DNA from: Diphasiastrum complanatum
Taxonomy: Eukaryota > Streptophyta > Lycopodiopsida > Lycopodiales > Lycopodiaceae
NCBI GenBank assembly: GCA_029204225.1
Contig: CM055104.1
Coordinates: 39,424,527-39,488,526 of the forward strand
Length of the DNA: 64,000 nucleotides
Direction of reading: 5' to 3'
The notes under the pieces were generated by a model, which saw nothing but the letters and a program-made list of their open reading frames with translations, was not told where the DNA came from and ran no database searches. The position numbers and the translations under genes were made by a program. Of the stretch, positions 23,879 to 40,224 are shown piece after piece. Every line of letters starts with the position of its first letter. Positions within the stretch are counted from its first letter, which is position 1.

Positions 23879-26231
23879 CTATGAAGATTTAAGCATTAAT
23901 CTTGATATAGCTCCAAGATTAGATCCATGCTTGATGAAAGCACTTTTGCTCAAAGGCTTGGTGAGTAGATCGGCAATACAAGAGGACGAATTGACATGCT
24001 CCAAATAGATTTCTCCTCCAATAAGCTTTTCTCTCACAAAATGGTGTGCCACTTCTATGTGCTTGCTTCTTGCATGAAATATGGGATTATTGGCAAGAGC
24101 TTGGGCCGAGATGTTATCACACTTGATCATTGGTAGATCATCTTCCTTGATGCACTTTAACTCCATTAATAACCTCTTGATCCAAAGCACCTCTTTGGTA
24201 GTTGTAGTGAGTGCTTGGTACTCGGCCTCACATGAAAAGAGAGATATAGTATCTTGCTTTTTGGAAAGCCAACATATTAGATTGCCTCCAAGAAAGATAG
24301 TGTATGCACTAATAGACTTTCGATCCATCTTATCACTTGCAAAGTCTGAATCCGAGTAGCCAACAATGGATAGATCTTCACTTTTATAAAGTAGACCATA
24401 ATCACAAGATGAAGATACATATCTTAGAATCCTCTTGGCCATCTTCCAATGATGGATCATAGGATCTTGCATAAATTGACTCAATTTGTGCACACAAAAA
24501 CTTAGATTGGGCCTAGTAATGGTAAGCCAAATCAAGGAGCCTACAAGACTCCTAAAAAGTGTGATGTCCTCAAAGGATCTTTCATCACCTTTATTCGGAT
24601 CTTTTACAATTTGCTCCATTGGAGTATCTATGCTCTTAGAATTTTCCATATGGAATTTTTTCAACATAGAGTGAGCATATCTAGATTGGCATATAAAGAC
24701 ATGATTTTCATAAAAATCAATTTCTAGGCCTAGGATGTAATGTATCTCTCCTAGATCTTGCATTTTAAACTCACATCCAAGTGCTAGCTTAGTTTCATCA
24801 ACTAGCTTGATACAACTTCCACAAAGAATAATGTCATCAACATAAATTAGAAGAATGACAATATTGCTATCAACAAACTTTAGATACATGGAAGGATCAT
24901 AGTCACTAAGAGTAGATCCTAGTGAGATAAGAAAAGAATTAAGTCTTGAATACCATGATCTTGGTGCTTTCTTGAGTCCATAAAGACTTTTGAAGAGCAA
25001 GCACACTTTGGACTCATCCTTGATGAATCCTTGAGGTTGTTCCATATAGATCTCCTCCTCAAGATAACCATTTAGAAAAGCATTGGACACATCTAATTGG
25101 AACACCTTCCACTTGAAGAAACAAGCAAGAGAAATAAAAATTCTTATTGTCACCATCTTTGCAACGGGTGCAAAGGTTTCATAATCAAGACCATGGATTT
25201 GAGCAAAATCTTTGGCACATAATCTTGCTTTATACTTGTTGATGGTGCCATCATGATTGTACTTGATCTAAAATACTCACTTGCAACCAATCACATGCTT
25301 GTTGGACGGAGGATCCACAAGCTCCCAAGTATTGTTGGTGATCAATGCATCATACTCTTGCTTCATGGCATCATACCACTCCTTGGTATTGAGTGCCTCT
25401 TGTACATTCTTTGGCTCTTCATGAGAGACATAAAAAACATAATTAGTGGAATCAAGATCCACTTGTTTGCCTTTGTCAATATATGAGAGCCTCTTAGGCT
25501 CGGATCTATCTCTTATGGATCTTCTAGGTGAGAAAAACCAAGGAGAACCTTCTTTAATTCTCGACCCCATCACATCATAATTGTCTTCAAAGTCAATAAT
25601 AGGTGATGCATCCATAGACTTCTTGATCTCGGCTTCTTCAAAAGATGAATGTTGATCTTCATGAAAGACAACATCTCTACTTTCAATAACTTGAGAAGTA
25701 GAGAGTACAAAGACTCTATAGGCCTTTTTGGTGGATGAGTATCCAACCATGATCCCTTTGCATGCACTAGGATCTTCCTTCTTCCTTGTTTCCAAGGGAA
25801 TATGAGCAAAGCATATGAATCCAAACCCTCTAAGGTGATCAACCTTAGGCTTCTTCAAATATAAGATTTCATATGGTGACTTTCCTCCAAGAGCTATATG
25901 TGGGAGCCTATTGCAAAGATAATCTGCACAATTAATGGCTTCTCCCTAAAAATCTTTGGGCAAAGTTGCCTCAATTCTCATAGATTTTGCACATTCACAT
26001 AGAGATCTATTCTTTCTCTCGGCCACTCCATTTTGAGATGGAGAATAGGCACAAGAGAACTCTCTTTTGATGCCTTCAAGCTCACAAAAATCATGAAATT
26101 TATTGGAGATATATTCACCACCTCCATCACATCTAAGAGCTTTAACCCTGAATGAGAATTGCTTCTCTACATAAGCTTTGAAAATAATGAAATGATGAAA
26201 CACCATAGATTTAGAAGCAAGAAGATATATC
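23879..26231 (-). pseudogene. Copia-5 integrase C-terminus, reverse transcriptase and RNase H
   Basis: Reading from 26231, the segment encodes the second half of integrase (ALRCDGGGEY, NGVAERKN) and HLRGFGFICFAHIP. The reverse transcriptase has FQLDVSNAFLNG and the catalytic YVDD in LIYVDDIILCG. RNase H has YSDSDFASD and SCEAEYQAL and ends ADLLTKPLS. Three stops interrupt it: a TAG for tryptophan (FWGEA, about 25950), a TGA for tryptophan (25277-25279) and a TAG two codons later. From 25156 to 23879 the frame is intact for 425 codons. Confidence 0.88.
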
Positions 26232-26233
26232 CG

Positions 26234-26795
26234 AATAATTTCCGATCCATAGAATGAGTAGGGATTACTCTAGTGTTTTATTGAGACCTAAAAATCTCAC
26301 AAGCATTTTTCATAAAGTAAATTATTTTTTCTTATGAAGAATTTTGCTTACATTAGTAGATGGTATTCTACTCCAGATTGTAATATATATATGTGCTTGT
26401 GTATGAGGTTCTGTCTAGATCTCCATATTTATAGGAGACAGTGAAATCTATTGAGATTCAGATGAATTGTTGATTTCTTGCATGAGATGCTAGAAATGGG
26501 GCTATTGGAATTTGAGATGTTCCAAGATTGTTGTATTTCAATTCTTAAAAACAAGATTATCTCTTATGCATAGGTAGATCTCAGATGGATGATGGCTACT
26601 ATCACTCGCGTTGAAAATGTTTGGAAGGAAAGTCCTGAGTATAATAGAGTGAATCCATTTTGGAAGAGACTTTTTATTGACTTTTCAGATATTTTCATGT
26701 ATCATTTCTCCAGCTAACTTTTGTAAGAAATTAGATAATTTCTTCAAAAGGAGGGGTAATATTCCATTAGAGAAACTATTAGTTGCACAATTTTT
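26234..26795 (+). mobile_element. 0.56-kb insertion within Copia-5 integrase
   Basis: The integrase frame breaks at about 26795 (after TFIDE) and resumes at about 26231 (YLLASKSMVFHHF). The AT-rich DNA between them resembles 19860-20110 in the same orientation, for example GATGCTAGAAA(C/T)GGGG and GGTATTCTACTCC versus GCTATTCTACTAC. It has no coding capacity. Exact ends and a target duplication could not be fixed by eye. Confidence 0.6.
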
Positions 26796-28291
26796 GGATA
26801 AGAGAAGTTCTCATCAATGAAAGTCACAAAACAAGTGGCTCCTCCCTTGCTTATAGTTGATGAGAAATGCACATCCAAGTGGATTAACTCCAAAGGATGC
26901 TTGCTTTTGATAGAAGATCTTGCAAATGGCTTTTTGTGAGATTTAGCAATAGCACAAGCCTCACAAGGCTTGATCTTCTTAGAGAATGACTTTGGCAAGC
27001 CAATAGCTTTGGCCTCTTTGATCATAGAGAGCATGGATTTGTAGTTGGGATGTCCCAACCTCCTATGCCATAATTCCTCCATAGAGAGCTTGTTCACAAG
27101 AGCAACATTACAAGCATTCACATACTCATTTGGATCTAGTTTATAGATACCTCCAAATCTAGATCCTAATGCAAGTATCTCATCATTCTTCTTCATAGTG
27201 CAAGTATCAACATTGAATTTTACATCAAGGCCATTATCAAGCAATTGGCCAACACTAATGAGATTCTTAGTAAGCTTAGGTACATGAAGAACTTTAGAGA
27301 GAGAAAGAACTTTAGAGGATGCAAGCTTTAAGGGAATGTTCCCTATGCCTTCAATAGGACATTCAAAATCATTCGCAGTGTATATTGATTTCTTGACTCC
27401 ATCATAAGGTGCAATAGAAGAGAAAGAGTCCTTGGAGCTACACATATGGGAAGAGGCTCCACTATCAATATACCATAGGCTGTCCTTCTTGAAAGGAGTA
27501 GATGAGAAACTAGAGACCATAAGAGATCCATCTCCATCACTTGCAATAGTGTCTTCCTTCTCATTGGTAATGTTGGCTTGCTTGAGTTGATTCTTCTTCT
27601 TGAAGCAATTGGTGGCATAATGGCCTTTCTTGCCACAATAAAAGCACTTGATCTTCTTCTTCTTGAGTTTGGATGATGAAGCATTAGAGGAATCATCTTC
27701 CTCCTCATCTTTGTCTTTGGATTTGGCTTTGTCGATGTTGGTTCTTGCTCCTCCCTTTGTGCTTATCCTTGGCAAAGAGAGCTTTGCCATCATTATGAGT
27801 GAGAGAAAGCTTGTCCATCCTCAAGAGCTTATACTCTTGTCTTGATTCTTTTGAAATTAGCACACTTTGGAAAGCCTCCAAACTTGGTAGCTCCTCCTTA
27901 ATGGCATAGGATTGGACAAGGTTATCAAATTCACTTCTCAAGCCATTGAATGACTTGAACTAGCTCATTTTGATTGATGGAATCACCAATGCAAGCAAGC
28001 TCTCTATGAATATCTTTTACTCTCAAAACATAACTAGATGCACTCTCATTACTCTTTTGGCTACTTTGAAAGATTTGATTCCTAAGAGTGAGAAGTCTAG
28101 AGGTGTTCTTAGCCTCATAAATAGTCTTCAGACAATCCCAAGCTTCTTGGGCTATTGTATAAATACCTATCTCCCTCAATATCTCATTAGAGACATTCAT
28201 CTTAATGTAGTGGAGAGCCATCCTAGCTCTCTTTTTGTATTTTTGAACCTCTTGAAGAACTTGTGGTTCTTCTTCAAGGCCAAGAACTATG
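26796..28291 (-). pseudogene. Copia-5 gag, protease and integrase N-terminal part
   Basis: From 28291 the frame encodes the capsid region (AWDCLKTIYEAKN, LRNQIFQ, RVKDIHRELACIGD), with a frameshift or stop near 27960. A zinc knuckle CFYCGKKGHYATNC lies near 27610-27655 and the protease D-S-G-A in WYIDSGASSHMC near 27460. GAG-pre-integrase has LWHRRLGHPNYKSM and CEACAIAKSHKKPF, and the integrase start is LIHLDVH and CFVTFID. Gag lacks its first 60-80 residues. LDVH replaces the usual HLDV/HSD context. Confidence 0.85.
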
Positions 28292-28564
28292 AGTTAGAAT
28301 TAAAGTAGAATCATTGTGTTACTGTACTGTGGGTCCTATAAGTGGATAAGGATCAGTTGGCCTCGCCACGAGGCAAGTTGACGGGACACGCGTCCCGCCA
28401 ATGGCAACCTGGGTCATGCATGGGTTGCCTAGTGAACAACTATATGTATAGTGTAATTTCATTTTGAGAAATACAGTTGCTATATGAGCTTGCTGTGGAG
28501 AGTGTTTTCTGTCTGTGTTACTGTGTAGCATGATCTGTGTTCCTATGCAAAGCAAATTCTAAGT
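28292..28564 (+). repeat. Copia-6 5' LTR with non-TG/CA ends
   Basis: The segment begins AGTTAGAATTAAAG and ends CAAATTCTAAGT, directly followed by the primer-binding site. The ends form an inverted repeat AGTTAGAAT/ATTCTAAGT with one mismatch. The left boundary is supported by the break in Copia-5 gag at the same point. Terminal form and leader are shared with Copia-7. Confidence 0.6.
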
Positions 28565-28577
28565 TGGTATCAGAGCC
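28565..28577 (+). promoter_or_regulatory. Copia-6 primer-binding site
   Basis: TGGTATCAGAGCC is the initiator-methionine tRNA site and abuts the LTR without a spacer. Confidence 0.9.
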
Positions 28578-29430
28578 ATACAGGAAGTGTACATAGTACA
28601 ACATCGTCGTTGAAGAGAGCTTCGGGAGAAGTGTCTTCTGAGAGTTTGGGGTTTACGGCGGGTTGAAGATGGAAGGAGAAACAATGATTCAGAGAGTTTA
28701 GCACACAGAAGCTTGGTGAGTTTGAGACTGTGTGAGGATTCAGAGACAAGGATTGTTGGCTGAATCAGAACCTCAGAAAACGGAATTTTGAAATTCCGAA
28801 GCAGACTATTTGGTGTTTGCAGTCAGTGTGCATTCAATCGGATACCGTTTGATGAACGGATTGAAGCATCAGCTTTCCAGTTGTAGGGCGACCTTAGAGG
28901 AAGAGGATAGGCCTGTCAGAACACTGTGAATTGGAAGTCAAGAACAGATTTGTGTAAAAAACCCTGGTCTAGGGTTTGGGAGCACAAAATCAGAGATTTC
29001 TCTCTATACTGATCCGTTTTGCAAGCTGTAAAAACTCAGAGGAGGGCGTCCTTGCAGTGTGAATCAGGTTTGAAGAGGCCGTGTGTAGCCGCGTGCCAGT
29101 AAGTGAGCCAGATCAGATCCAGGGCTTGGCAGCCATAGCTGGTAAGAAGAGAGGAGGAAGCTGTGAGAGAGAGCGGGCAACTCGCACGCGCCCAACGCGA
29201 TGGATGCTGTAGCATCTAGAAGGCCATAGCGACCATATGAGCACGGTTCAATGCCTAGATGCAGTTTGAACCTTTGGATGAGGTGTCAGATGCATCGACG
29301 GTCCAGAACTTGTGATGGGAGAGAAACGTGGACCACAAGATTTGGTTCAGCCATTGGATGGGCTTTGAAGAGGACTCTGAAGAAGTATAGTGCATTTTGT
29401 GGCATTTGCACATTGAATCCTCCATTGCCT
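28578..29430 (+). other. Copia-6 untranslated leader
   Basis: This leader is homologous to 45544-46340 of Copia-7, with shared blocks such as GGATTGTTGGCTGAATCAGA, AATCGGATACCGTTTGA and GTAGGGCGACCT. Gag is absent; the sequence changes near 29430 to the 5' region of LINE-1. Copia-6 is therefore represented only by an LTR and leader. Confidence 0.7.
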
Positions 29431-29488
29431 TATGATATCCTCGCCTCCATCTCTTCCTTGTCTTCTCCAAGCTTCTTCTTCTTCTTCT

Positions 29489-29619
<131 letters not shown>

Positions 29620-30059
29620 ATGGCTCCTCCTCATGCCATAGTTCCTCCTCGGGCCACAACTCCTCGTCGGACCTCTTGCTCCCCTACCACACTCCCTCCC
29701 TCGCTGCCACCTCACCCCCCACCCTCGCTATAGCTCCACCCTCCCCCTCGTTGTTGCCCATCTCTGATAGGGCAGTGTTGCCTTGCAACACAGGCAATGT
29801 TGCCTACTGATGTGGCACCCCTTGTCTCTTCTTCCTCACTTTTTTTTCTCTCTCTTCTACTCCTTCCTCTCTCTCATCTTCTTCTTCTTCTACCTCTTTC
29901 TCATCTTCATTGAACTCTAGTCCAATCGATTTTTCCATTCATACCGGCCTCCTTCCTATTCCTATTTTCCAAGAATTCTCAGCTCCTCCATCTACAGCAC
30001 TCATCGCATACACTCCCTCCAAATCAACCGAACTATTTTCCTCTTGGGAAACTGACCAA

Positions 30060-30525
30060 ATGAAAGCAGATTTCTAGCTTTTGAAACAAGAACTTTCACA
30101 GCTAAAGGGAATAGTGGTCTCTTTACTCAAGGAAAAGAATTAGTCCAAAGTTGCCTCATTGGAACAAGTGATCAGTACTAAGCAAGTTGCAACCTCAGAA
30201 TCGACTACCACCATGATATGAGAACTAGAAAATAAGATTGAGCAGCATAAACAATAAACTCTTTCATGGGCAGCCATATTGAAGAAAGACAACAAGCCTA
30301 GGGCCCCCATTTCCTCAGTCATCTCAGCCACCATTTCGAAAGAGCGGTCAAGGGAACAAAAGGCACATAACATCAGGGTTCGTGGGATACTGGATACACA
30401 GGATGCCATTGTCGAAGCTACGAGGTTTCTCAAGACCACTCTAGGACATCGGACAAATGGGCTAGATACATCCCAGAGGACCACCAGAGATGCAGCTACA
30501 CTGAAATTTGCTTCACATCCTTAGC
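30060..30525 (+). pseudogene. LINE-1 ORF1-like remnant
   Basis: A charged, probably coiled-coil segment (LKQELSQLKGIVVSLLKEK, with a stop) leads to a stretch with HNIRVRGI and DAIVEATRFLKTTLG. This resembles the RNA-binding protein encoded first in many LINEs. Assignment rests on position and composition and is uncertain. Confidence 0.45.
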
Positions 30526-30819
30526 CAGTCGTAGAGAGGCTTTACGTTGTAGAGACAAACTACGCGGCACTACCATATAGATGGATGATGATCTCACTTA
30601 TATTCAAGTTGACAAGAGATGTAAAGCCTTCTAAGATGTCCGAGAGACAGGTAAGGTCATCTATCGTAATGGTCAGATAAGATTTGTTGTTGGCACTCTA
30701 GTAGTTCCCAGAGCTAGAGATTTGGGGCCCCCGGGATTGGGAGCACCTCGAGTCCCCATCCATACCATTTTCAGATTGGGGTATGGAACTGTGATAACAT
30801 CCACTCATCCTCTACAGCG

Positions 30820-33270
30820 GGTGACCTAATTGACTTTATCACTGGACAAGACCTATTGTTTTTCATGGAGACTCACGAGAGCCAAGAGTGGGGATTACCC
30901 ACCTTCCCGGGATACAGATGGGATTCAGTATACAAACTTGTCACTCTTTTCCACACTACCAACCACTAGAGTTCCAAGCCGCCTTCCTCACCACCTCTCT
31001 CCATACTGCTGCAACTTTGGCCTTTTCCTCCAGACCTCATAAATACAAACTAACTCATCCACGATCACCCCGATCTTTCCATCCACCATGGTACGATGTG
31101 GAATGCCACACTCTTCACCACACTATCACACATGCTCATTTTCACGCCCCTCATCTCCTTCGCTCCTCATGGCAATTGTACAACCGCACACTCCATCACA
31201 AAAACGTGCCTATGATGACTCTAAAGGAAGCCGCCTTGTGAACTTCCTTTTCAGCTCCTCTTTCGGTGCCTTTTGGGTGAGTTTATCCCTCGTGCCCTAC
31301 CCCCTCTTCTGGACGATCTACATATCTAGATCAACTATGCTACCCAGCTTTACACTATACCCACTAATACACCCATCTCCATCTCTCCTCGACCTTCAAA
31401 CTTCACTTTTTCCACCCCTGATTTGGTCTAGGCAGCAATCAAAAGAATGAAAACTCATCAAACTAGAGACATTGAAGACCTTGAATCCGAGCTACTAATT
31501 CACGCCTCCGACACCGTTTCCTATACACTATCCACCCTCCTTAACCATGTTGTTGTTGAAGGCTTCCCATCCTCTTGGTACACCAACATCATACATCCTA
31601 TCCATAAAAATGGTGACCCCATGTTACCTGGTAATTACTGCACTATCATGATTGGGCATGTTCTCGCAAAGCTATATGGCACCATCCTTCAATCTGCAGT
31701 TAGTTTAGAGCCAGAGTCCAAGAGGTTGCATGCATTGGGTTAGGCAGGGTTCCGCGCTCATTAATCCACTACATATAAACATATTCACACTTCGAGCTCT
31801 CGTTGGGGAAGCTAGGCACAAGAAATAAAAGGTTTATTGTTGTTTTGTGGACTTCAGGAAAGCCTTCAACTCTGTCCCACGTTCTCTACTTATCCAAAGA
31901 CTCCACCACCTGAGTTTCTCGACGGATATTATTCTTGTTGTCATGGATCTCTATGAGAGGGTTTTGGGTTGCTTTCGTCATGGTAGTGGCATTTTTGAGC
32001 AGATCTAGAGTACTATTGGGGTTAAGCAGGGGTGCTCTCTTTCACCATTTCTCTTTGGACTATACATTGATGAGCTGGAGCAGGTCATTGCTCAGTGTGG
32101 CAGGGACGGTTGTAGGCTTTGTGACATTCTAATCGCCATCCTTCTCTATGTGGATGATGTGGTACTAGTCTCTCATACCAGAGAGGGATAACAAAGACAG
32201 TTGGATTGCTTACACACCTTTTGTACTCAGTGGGGTTTAGGGGCGAATCTCTTGAAGACCAAAATCATGGTCTTCAATACCTCTTGGGGCCTTCATGCAG
32301 CACCAGGAGCTTACCTTTGATGGACAGTTCCTAGAGGTGGTTTCTTCATACACTTACCTGGGTGTGCTCTTCTTTGGTCCTACCTTCAATATGAGATAGG
32401 TGGCTACTTCTAGACTCGGGAAGGGTCATTCTTCCCTAGTTCAGTTGGAGAGATTCGGCTTCCGTAAGTCTATTCGGGATGCCCCGAGTAAGTGCAGACT
32501 TTTTGAAACCATAGTCACCCCTTCAGCCTTGTGTGCAGCAGAGATATGGTGTACATGCCTCTCCTCATCACAATGGGCCATCATTTCACGTTTATAGACC
32601 ACCATGTTAGCTCGCATGATTCAAGCGAAGCCCTCTGTTCCACATGAGACCATTATTGCGGAGTTTGCCACCCCCCCCATTCAAATTGAGACAGCCTTCC
32701 AGCTTATCACATACATCCAGAGAGCTCAGACACGTCCTGATACAGAGCAGAGATATACACGGCTAGCACTTATGTCCTCTTATGATTTTCAGACTCAGAG
32801 ATATCGGCTGTCATGGTTCTCTCAGGCATCACACTTTCTCATGGAGGCATTTGGTATCACTATCACTGATCTCCCCTTAGGTACACACCAGTACATTAGA
32901 CGATTTTTATGCATAGCATATTTAGATCGTACTTGGCGTCGCCAGTTGGGGGTTAAGCCTGACTACTACCGGATTCACTTTTTGGAGCATGATGTTGTTG
33001 GTCTTCCAGTTTTACCTTGATATTTGTCCTCGGGATTATCACACAGTCTCTGTTTCACTTTGGGATAGTTCAATGTCTCTTCACATCAGTTGGGCATTGA
33101 GACAGGCTGATTCTAGGGTACAAGAGGAGAGACTATGTCTGCTATGTTCTTTACATGAGATAGAGTCTTAGGATCACTTCATCTTTAGATGCTCCATATA
33201 TTATGTGATTAGAGAGAGATATCACTGTCCTATTCTGGGACATGCCTACTACACTCAGATCATTGATTGC
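30820..33270 (+). pseudogene. LINE-1 ORF2 remnant: endonuclease, reverse transcriptase, C-terminal Cys-His motif
   Basis: The endonuclease start is FMETHESQEWGLP and FPGYRWDS (about 30862-30920). The reverse transcriptase has WYTNIIHPIHKNGDP (about 31575), GVKQGCSLSPFLFGLYIDEL (about 32018-32080) and catalytic YVDD in LLYVDDVVL (about 32140-32170). A C-terminal domain follows (32604-33020), and a Cys-X2-Cys...His...Cys motif with CLLC and DHFIFRC occurs near 33135-33195. Most of the endonuclease core is not recognisable. At least six frame changes are needed, so the copy is inactive. Confidence 0.75.
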
Positions 33271-33785
33271 ATATGAGGACCCTCGTTGGGTTGCGCTTAT
33301 GCTACGAGAGATGGTCTTGCTGCCATGGGATATGTAGCAGTAAGCTCACCAGCCACATCGTAGCTCTCAGACTCAAATTACGTCTTTCTTCACTAGGAGA
33401 CGGCCATGACGAGACCTCAAGTTTGATGACAATGATGGCGACACACCCCCTCATAGATATCAGAGACAATGTATCACCCACAGTCATATGGCAGCTCGCA
33501 CTTCTGCCTTGTCACGAGAGCACACAGTTTTCACCCTCCTAGACGACGTCAGCGGCGGTCCATGTTACCTCCTGCTACAACTCGTATCACATTCTTTTTC
33601 AGCAGCAATGCTAGATGATATGACTCTATTCCTAGCAACTATTTTGCTCCCACTTATGGACAACTTGCAATTTGTAGTTTACAGATATATTATTCATCTT
33701 TTATACATAGTTTTTTCTTGGAGACGTTTATATACAATCCCATGGTTACCACATACCTGACATGTAATCTTTCTGGTCTTATATG

Positions 33786-38040
<4,255 letters not shown>

Positions 38041-38134
38041 GGGGGGGGGGGGGGGGGGATATATCACTTCCACTTTTTCCCTAATTGCTTGCAAAAATTA
38101 TAGGGTCCAACTAAATTCCTAGGAGGCAAATCTT

Positions 38135-38192
<58 letters not shown>
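38041..38192. repeat. Poly-G tract and (TA)n microsatellite
   Basis: Eighteen G (38041-38058) follow GGGGGTGGC, and (TA)n occupies 38137-38192. Both are simple-sequence tracts. Confidence 0.95.
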
Positions 38193-38194
<2 letters not shown>

Positions 38195-38196
<2 letters not shown>

Positions 38197-38765
38197 CCTA
38201 GTTCCCATGAATGGTGGACGATTCACCACGGTTCTTGGAACTGTACGGTTCACAAAGTTTGGTTCCAAGAACCGTGGTAATTAATTAATCAATTTTCTTT
38301 TTACTTCCTACCCCCAAAAAAAGCCAAAAAGGCCCAAAAAAACCAGAATGAGGGCATAAAACAATGAAATGAGGACCCAAACCAGTGAAATGAGAGCCAA
38401 AAATCCGTGGGAGGGGTTTTGGGGGGAAAAGGGTCAAAAAATTAATTAATTGATTAATTACAAAAACCGTACCACGGTTCATGAACCGTCAATGTTCGAG
38501 AAAGCCGACATAGTCCAAAAATGGAACCAGCATCTTTTTCCCAAAACTGGCATGGCAAAAATTGTACAAGATTTTTTATGTCATAAATCTTGGGTTTTAT
38601 AGGAGAAAACCGGGAAGGAATAGCTTGTCACTCAATAGAGGTCAAAGAACTTTTTCACATATCGGTTTTTGGAGAGAAACCTCAAAAAGGTTTCCCGAAC
38701 ATTGATGAACCGTGGTACTGTTCACCCCACGATTCCAAGAACCATGGGTCCTATGATATTAATAT
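38195..38765. repeat. Foldback repeat cluster built on GGTTCNNNGAACCGTGG
   Basis: The palindrome-like unit CCACGGTTCTTGGAAC and its complement GGTTCCAAGAACCGTGG occur at about 38227-38242 and 38260-38276. Relatives follow at about 38472-38487 and 38707-38750. Blocks TAATTAATTAATCAAT (38278-38293) and ATTAATTGATTAATTA (38445-38460) are inverted. This looks like a non-autonomous foldback DNA element, but terminal repeats and a target duplication are not certain. Confidence 0.5.
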
Positions 38766-39531
38766 AGGAGGGTACTAAAAAAATATAATAGTAATATACC
38801 ATTATTACAACTATTTATAGTATAATATTAATTATATTTTATAGGGTTCTTTCAAATACCCTTTTATCTCTCACAGGGGTGCACTTAATATATCATTACA
38901 AAACCATCAGAGTTCAAAAAAAGGTACTTATAAATTAGGCTTGAGGTAATACTACAAAATAATTATATTTGATAAAGGATATAAAAATTTCAGATTTTGA
39001 GTTTGTAAGTGATATAGGGAATTTTTAATTAGGATGTTATTACTATCATAAATAGTTAAGGTGCCAAAAAAATCGTAGAGGTAAATTACTTCATAGGTAT
39101 GTTAAAATAAGACCCCGAACACAGATGTCGCATGAATTAATACTAAATACACCCCTTGTGTTATCTCACATGCTACATAAAATTTACAAAGAGAGTGCTA
39201 GTCTTAGTTCCTATTATGGGAGTTAACAAAAGGGCTAGTCTATCTCTAGGATCTCTATCTTAAAAGTCTAATTGCCTCCTAAATCAACTAGCTAACTGCT
39301 AGCAAGTCCTAGCGCAATCCAATTACAACTTGCACTTCAGCTAATCTATCTCTTTCAAGCGTCTTTAGCACTCCACTTGACTAGCTAATCTTAGAGAGCA
39401 ACTAGCTAGCTCTATCTTATCTCTAGTGTCACTACAATGCCACCATTGCATTTATTTTTATTTTTACTTTTGGCTCCTTGGCAAGTATGTCATTAATCCT
39501 TTTTATTTACACACGCGTCATTTCAACGTTT
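38766..39531. other. AT-rich spacer
   Basis: No gene or clear repeat was seen. CTAG-rich short repetition (CTAGCTAAC, CTAGCTAATC) occurs at 39280-39425. Confidence 0.4.
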
Positions 39532-40224
39532 ATTTCCACCATAGATGCCCAGTGTTTCTGAATGGCGTTCAAAAATGCGATTAAAAAACGTTTTATTTTA
39601 TTTTATTTTATTTTTTTTGGTTTTTTTTGGGGAATATGGGTATCAAATGAAAGCTCTAATTAAGAGCATAGTTATTGTGTAATTTACCGGCTGTTTCGGG
39701 TGCAGGATGGTCCAGTTCAGGTGCATTAATCCATGTTGGGTTCTGTCAAGGGTAAAAATTCAAAACTAACCTCTAGCATGTCTGTTACGATCACAGATGG
39801 TCTCCCAATAAGTGTGTTTTCGCTCAGGGAGTTGGAAGGCCAAGTCATGAAGAGGCCTTACCGTCGGGGCCGGGGTCTACCGGCAGCCCCCGGACCTCGC
39901 CGTTGGGGGGCGGTGCCTCCCAAACCCCCCATCGGGGGCTATTGCACCCGGACCCCCTGTTTCTCGGGGAACTACCGCCCCCCAAGCCCCCTAAGCATGT
40001 TTTGAAAACCAAAGCAAATAACAACCAAATAGCTATTGAAAATAAGATCTGTTTGTGCCCCATCTACTGCACTTCTAAGAGGCAAAATGTTGGTTTGCCC
40101 ATGGATCCTCCCTAAAAAAATTTCAGTCCTAAGCTATTTTTCCAAAAAAATAAAATAAATCTTTGCGATTCTAGGTATAACGCGTCCTCCCAAAAACTCA
40201 TTTCTGGCCATCTATGATTTCCAC
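39532..40224. mobile_element. hAT-like non-autonomous element 2 with perfect 8-bp target duplication
   Basis: The element is 39540-40216 (677 bp), with ends CATAGATGCCCAG and, read inward from the right, CATAGATGGCCAG. ATTTCCAC flanks it on both sides (39532-39539 and 40217-40224) without mismatch. Its interior is the reverse complement of hAT-like element 1, including GGTATCAAATGAAAGCTCTA, TCTGTTACGATCA and a G/C-rich array at about 39864-39995. The (TA)n tract is absent. No transposase is encoded. Confidence 0.85.

Larger units (their letters stand above)
23128..28291 (-). mobile_element. Copia-5: Ty1/copia element lacking its 5' end, with a nested insertion
   Basis: On the minus strand the order is gag (partial), protease, integrase, reverse transcriptase, RNase H, polypurine tract and 3' LTR. 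The 5' LTR, primer-binding site and gag start are missing because the LTR of Copia-6 begins at 28292. A 0.56-kb insertion splits integrase. Few stops are present, so it was active more recently than its neighbours Copia-1 to Copia-3. Confidence 0.85.
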
